A stretch of 64,000 nt of DNA, from the NCBI RefSeq assembly GCF_003148825.1, contig NZ_QGGZ01000016.1:62001-126000 (forward strand), given 5' to 3'. Source of the DNA: Streptomyces sp. CG 926 (GTDB lineage Bacteria > Actinomycetota > Actinomycetes > Streptomycetales > Streptomycetaceae). The translations under genes and the position numbers were made by a program. Every line of letters begins with the position of its first letter. Position 1 is the first letter of the stretch. Of this stretch, positions 61,416 to 64,000 are shown one piece after another. A model generated the notes under the pieces. It saw nothing but the letters and a program-made list of their open reading frames with translations. It was not told the origin of the DNA and searched no databases.

Positions 61416-62400
61416 TCAGCCGTTCAGGGAGGCCATCAGCTCCGGCGCGTAGCGGTCGCCCGAGGCCACGCCGTGCGGCGCCACCGCGTCGATGGCGGCC
61501 AGCTCCTCGGGGGTGATCGTCACCGCGGTGGCGGCGATGTTCTCCTCCAGGTAGCGGCGCCGCTTGGTGCCCGGGATGGGAACGGCGCCCTGCTGGAGGG
61601 TCCAGGCCAGGGCGAGCTGGGAGGGGGTGAACACCCTTCTCGGAGGCGAGCCTGCGCACCTGGTCCACGACGGCCAGGTTGCGGTGGAAGTTCTCACCCT
61701 GGAACCGGGGGTCGGTGCGGCGGAAGTCGTCGGCGGCGAAGTCGTCGGGGCTGGTGATGGCGCCGGAGAGGAAGCCGCGTCCGAGCGGGGAGTAGGCGAC
61801 GAGGCCGATGCCGAGGTCGCGCAGGGTGTCGAGGACGCCGTCGTGCTCGATGCCACGCTCGAAGAGGCTGTACTCCGTCTGTACGGCGGCCAGCGGGTGC
61901 ACGGCGTGGGCGCGGGCGATCGTGGTGGGGGAGACCTCGCACAGCCCGATGTGGCGGACCTTGCCGGCCTCGACCAGCTCGGCCAGGGCGCCGACGCTCT
62001 CCTCGATCGGCACGTTCGGGTCGACGCGGTGCAGGTAGTAGAGGTCGATGTGGTCGGTGCCCAGGTGACGCAGGGAGCGGTCGGCCGACCGGCGGATGTA
62101 CTCAGGGCTCGCGTTGTGGCCGAGGAGGGCGCCCTCGTCGGAGAACTCGACGCCGGTCTTCGTGGCGACCACGGCGGCCTCCCGGCGGCCCGCCAGCGCC
62201 TTGCCGAGCAGCTGCTCGTTGCGGAAGGGACCGTAGCCCTCGGCGGTGTCGAGCAGGGTGACGCCCAGCTCCAGGGCTCGGTCGATGGTGGCGAGGGATT
62301 CGGTCTCGTCGGTGGCGCCGTAGTGGGCGCTCATGCCCATCAGGCCGAGGCCTTCGGCGCCGACCTTCAGCCCCTGACGGCCCAGTGCGCGGATCTCCAT
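61416..62400 (-). pseudogene. Aldo/keto reductase with single-base frameshift
   Basis: An aldo/keto reductase (about 327 residues intended). The catalytic Asp/Tyr/Lys/His region is intact: [28 protein letters not shown] and LYYLHRVDP. The frame breaks near 61630: after [13 protein letters not shown] the coding frame gives nonsense ([12 protein letters not shown]), while the -1 frame continues correctly with [23 protein letters not shown] and [22 protein letters not shown] to a stop at 61416. Removing one of the two A at 61630-61631 restores the family sequence (GVTPSQ). Unless the base is a sequencing error, the C-terminal NADPH-binding part is lost. The start is ATG at 62400; divergent from a TetR gene. 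Confidence 0.82.
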
Positions 62401-62426
62401 GGCGTGCTCCTCGTGCAGAAGTAACT

Positions 62427-62484
62427 AACTGGATAGTTCGAGTCTGCGACGCGTCGACCCTGTTTGTCAATAACTGGATAGTTA
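62427..62484. promoter_or_regulatory. Paired TetR-type operators and promoters
   Basis: AACTGGATAGTT occurs at 62427-62438 and again at 62472-62483, the second inside TAACTGGATAGTTA. Each has AACT/AGTT half-sites. The pair lies between the divergent reductase and TetR genes. TTGTCA (62464-62469) and TAGGCT (62490-62495) may be the TetR promoter, putting the right site between -35 and -10. Confidence 0.7.
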
Positions 62485-62502
62485 CTTGCTAGGCTGCGGT
62501 CC

Positions 62503-63096
62503 ATGGCACGGGATTCCCACGCGACCAAGGCGCGTCTGCTCGACGCGGCCTTCACCGAGTTCGCCACGTACGGCATCGCGGGCGCGCGCGTCGACCGCAT
62601 CGCCGAGACGGCGCAGGCGAACAAGCGACTCATCTACGTCTACTACGGCAACAAGGAGCAGCTTTTCGACGCCGTGCTCCAGCGGGCCCTCGCGACGGGC
62701 TCGGAATCCGTCGCCTTCGACGTGGAGGATCTGCCCGGCTATGCGGGGGCGGTCTTCGACCACCTCGTCGAGCGGCCCGAGCTGATGCGCCTCGTGCTGT
62801 GGAAGCAACTGGAGCGCCCGGGGTCCACCGACGAGGAGACCTCGTCCTACGACGGCAAGATCGCGGCGGTTCGACGGGCGCAGGAAGCGGGCCGGATCGA
62901 TGCCGGGGTGCCCGCGGCCGATGTGCTGACGCTGGTCATGGGCCTGTCGCAGGCCTGGTTCGGCGCGGTGGGAGGTCCGGCGGCCGGCGCGGCGGGCACC
63001 GGCTGGGCCGCCGAGCGGCTCGCCGAGCACCGCGCGGCGGTGGTGGAGGCCGTCCGCCGGATCACCACGCCCGCACCCCCGACCGACGAAGCCTAG
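62503..63096 (+). CDS. TetR-family regulator, divergent from aldo/keto reductase
   Basis: A 197-residue repressor. The helix-turn-helix covers residues 8-50 (TKARLLDAAFTEFATYGIAGARVDRIAETAQANKRLIYVYYGNKEQLF). The C-terminal ligand domain (LPGYAGAVFDHLVERPELMRLVLWKQLERPG) resembles TetR_C_17-like members. The -10 hexamer TAGGCT ends seven bases before the ATG at 62503, so the transcript is probably leaderless. It should repress the divergent reductase, which it may no longer do usefully now that the reductase frame is broken. Confidence 0.95.
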   Translation: MARDSHATKARLLDAAFTEFATYGIAGARVDRIAETAQANKRLIYVYYGNKEQLFDAVLQRALATGSESVAFDVEDLPGYAGAVFDHLVERPELMRLVLWKQLERPGSTDEETSSYDGKIAAVRRAQEAGRIDAGVPAADVLTLVMGLSQAWFGAVGGPAAGAAGTGWAAERLAEHRAAVVEAVRRITTPAPPTDEA

Positions 63097-63110
63097 GCCG
63101 TCGGCCTAGG
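63092..63110. terminator. Perfect hairpin containing the TetR stop codon
   Basis: CCTAGGCC-GTC-GGCCTAGG: 8-bp perfect stem, 3-base loop, between convergent genes. The TetR stop (TAG) is part of the stem. Confidence 0.65.
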
Positions 63111-63127
63111 GCGGAGTCGGTCGACGG

Positions 63128-63685
63128 TCAGCGGTACGGCCCGGCGAACTCCATCAGGGTCCGCTCGTACCGCCCGCCGAAGCCCACTCGGGTGACGACC
63201 TCGAACGGGAACTTCGACAGCTCCGGGAGCCACCGAGCCTCGGTGTCGACCTCCCGCAGCCGCAGCGACTTCGGCCGTACCCCGGCCACTTCGCCGATCC
63301 AGCAGGCGTCCGGCGCGTCCCGCTCGGTGTGCAGGGACACCAGCCCGAAGGCCCGGGAGGCACCCTGCGCGAGCTCCGCCAACCCGTCGAGGTCGAGCGC
63401 CGGTTCGGGCGCCCTGGCCGGCCAGCGACCGCGCCGCCGCAGCGCCCGGACGGTCAGGCAGTCCGTACCGCCCCGCCACCCGACCTTCGTGATGTCCGAG
63501 GTACGGACCGCCGCCCAGCCGTCGAGCTGGATGTCACTGCACAGGGCGATCAGCGTCCACGCCGCGCCGGCGCCGACGACAAAACCGTCGAGCCGGTCCC
63601 CGTCCCGGATCCCGGAGCGGTGAACGCGGACCGGAGCACCCGACGACAACGCCTCGGCGAGCCGTGTCATGACCTTGTTGTCCAT
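63128..63685 (-). CDS. Hypothetical protein
   Basis: A 185-residue soluble protein of unknown function. Beta strands alternate with short turns in the N-terminal half (PVRVHRSGIRDGDRLDGFVVGAGAAWTLIALCSDIQLDGWAAVRTSDITKV), suggesting a small barrel of the SH3 or Sm kind. The C-terminal half (SLHTERDAPDACWIGEVAG, LRLREVDTEARWLPELSKFPFEVVTRVGFGGRYERTLMEF) may be a second domain. Similar two-part proteins are annotated only as hypothetical in Streptomyces. The start is ATG at 63685; the frame is open further but crosses the next promoter. Convergent with the TetR gene. Confidence 0.72.
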   Translation of the reverse strand: MDNKVMTRLAEALSSGAPVRVHRSGIRDGDRLDGFVVGAGAAWTLIALCSDIQLDGWAAVRTSDITKVGWRGGTDCLTVRALRRRGRWPARAPEPALDLDGLAELAQGASRAFGLVSLHTERDAPDACWIGEVAGVRPKSLRLREVDTEARWLPELSKFPFEVVTRVGFGGRYERTLMEFAGPYR

Positions 63686-63739
63686 GGATCGATCCTGCCC
63701 CGTCGCGGGGCACGCGGTCACCGAGTTTTCCGCGCTCCT

Positions 63740-63769
63740 TGACCTCAAGCGTGGTTGAGGGTCCAAGAT
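63740..63769 (+). promoter_or_regulatory. MerR-type promoter of a leaderless gene
   Basis: TTGACC (63740-63745) and CAAGAT (63764-63769) flank an 18-bp spacer holding the dyad CCTCAA-N6-TTGAGG, the hallmark of a MerR-family operator. The ATG at 63777 lies seven bases beyond the -10, where transcription should start. Confidence 0.7.
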
Positions 63770-63776
63770 CGTGTCC

Positions 63777-64000
63777 ATGAACACGGAACAGGCGGCCAGG
63801 ACCGCTTCCCTCGACGCGATCGCGCAGGTCGTCGCCACGGTCGAACGGACACAACGCACCAAGGACGCCGAGGGATTCCTCGCGCTCTTCCATCCCGAGG
63901 CCCTGTGGACCACCGCCCACGGAAAGGTCCTCATCGGTTTCGAGGCGATAGCGCAGTTCACGCGGGCGGTGCTGCCGACGGCGAGCTGGGACGGGGAGGT
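63777..64000 (+). CDS. DUF4440/SnoaL-like (NTF2-fold) protein, partial
   Basis: The first 74 codons of a gene cut by the right window edge. The opening LDAIAQVVATVERTQRTKDAEGFLALFHPEALWTTAHGKVLIGFEAIAQF matches SgcJ/EcaC- and DUF4440-type NTF2-like proteins (helix-helix, then the FHPEALWTTA strand). Such small cone-shaped proteins are isomerases, lyases or ligand binders. A GTG two codons upstream is also possible. Its promoter looks MerR-controlled; no MerR gene is within the window. Confidence 0.8.
   Translation, partial: MNTEQAARTASLDAIAQVVATVERTQRTKDAEGFLALFHPEALWTTAHGKVLIGFEAIAQFTRAVLPTASWDGE

Overview
The window is one stretch of very GC-rich (about 70-73% by eye) actinobacterial chromosome, almost certainly Streptomyces or a close relative. 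The signs are strong third-position GC bias, frequent GTG and TTG starts, GGAGG-type ribosome binding sites, several probable leaderless starts, a single TTA (bldA-type) leucine codon, and family content typical of streptomycetes: DUF4232 lipoproteins, SpoIIE-type phosphatases, a kinase fused to a ricin-like lectin, an LCP protein and a VanW protein. No rRNA, tRNA, CRISPR array, integrase, phage gene or replication origin was seen. The only mobile DNA recognised is a 130-bp MITE-like element.

Layout. 1-5 kb: the start of an MFS symporter gene (cut by the window edge), a secreted beta-propeller phytase, a PaaX-type regulator, a YjbQ-family protein and a lipoprotein alpha/beta hydrolase. 5-8.7 kb: katG, a divergent Fur-family regulator with three 10-bp repeats between them, and a conserved hypothetical. 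8.9-14.4 kb: a Pls-type (poly-lysine synthetase-like) membrane NRPS whose adenylation-domain code reads as lysine, followed by an M1 metallopeptidase. 14.4-27 kb is a signalling and envelope block: an orphan histidine kinase, a VOC protein, a Ser/Thr kinase with a lectin domain, a divergent pair of a CHAT (caspase-like) protease and an LCAT-like lipase, a VanW-domain protein and a large SpoIIE-type phosphatase. 27-44 kb is mixed: an S41 protease, an RNA ligase, small membrane proteins and lipoproteins, a PLP decarboxylase, a P450, a second SpoIIE-type phosphatase, an LCP protein, two VOC/PPOX-type proteins, DUF5954, and a PadR regulator with its own operators.

44.3-61.3 kb is a catabolic locus built around a divergent promoter at about 52.6 kb. 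Leftward runs a compact operon: hypothetical, NuoF-like flavoprotein, ferredoxin, NDP-forming acyl-CoA ligase, two acyl-CoA dehydrogenases, a 3-hydroxyacyl-CoA dehydrogenase and a TetR regulator. Rightward runs a Rieske oxygenase, a polyamine-type ABC transporter (binding protein, two permeases, ATPase), a FAD amine oxidase and an aldehyde dehydrogenase. Two perfect and one near-perfect copies of a 16-bp palindrome lie between the arms. This suggests one TetR-controlled regulon that imports an amine or quaternary amine, oxidises it, converts the aldehyde to an acid, activates the acid as a CoA thioester and degrades it by beta-oxidation-like steps. The NuoF-like protein and ferredoxin would feed electrons to the Rieske enzyme. 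The substrate is not shown by the sequence.

61.4-64 kb: an aldo/keto reductase gene broken by a one-base frameshift, its divergent TetR gene with paired operators, a hypothetical, and the start of a DUF4440/SnoaL-like gene behind a MerR-type leaderless promoter.

The observations most worth a second look are: the Pls homologue with its lysine code and M1 peptidase neighbour; the CHAT protease (with a possible macro-like N-terminal domain) plus LCAT lipase pair, once tightly coupled and now split by the MITE-like insertion; and the Rieske/NuoF-like/ferredoxin amine regulon.
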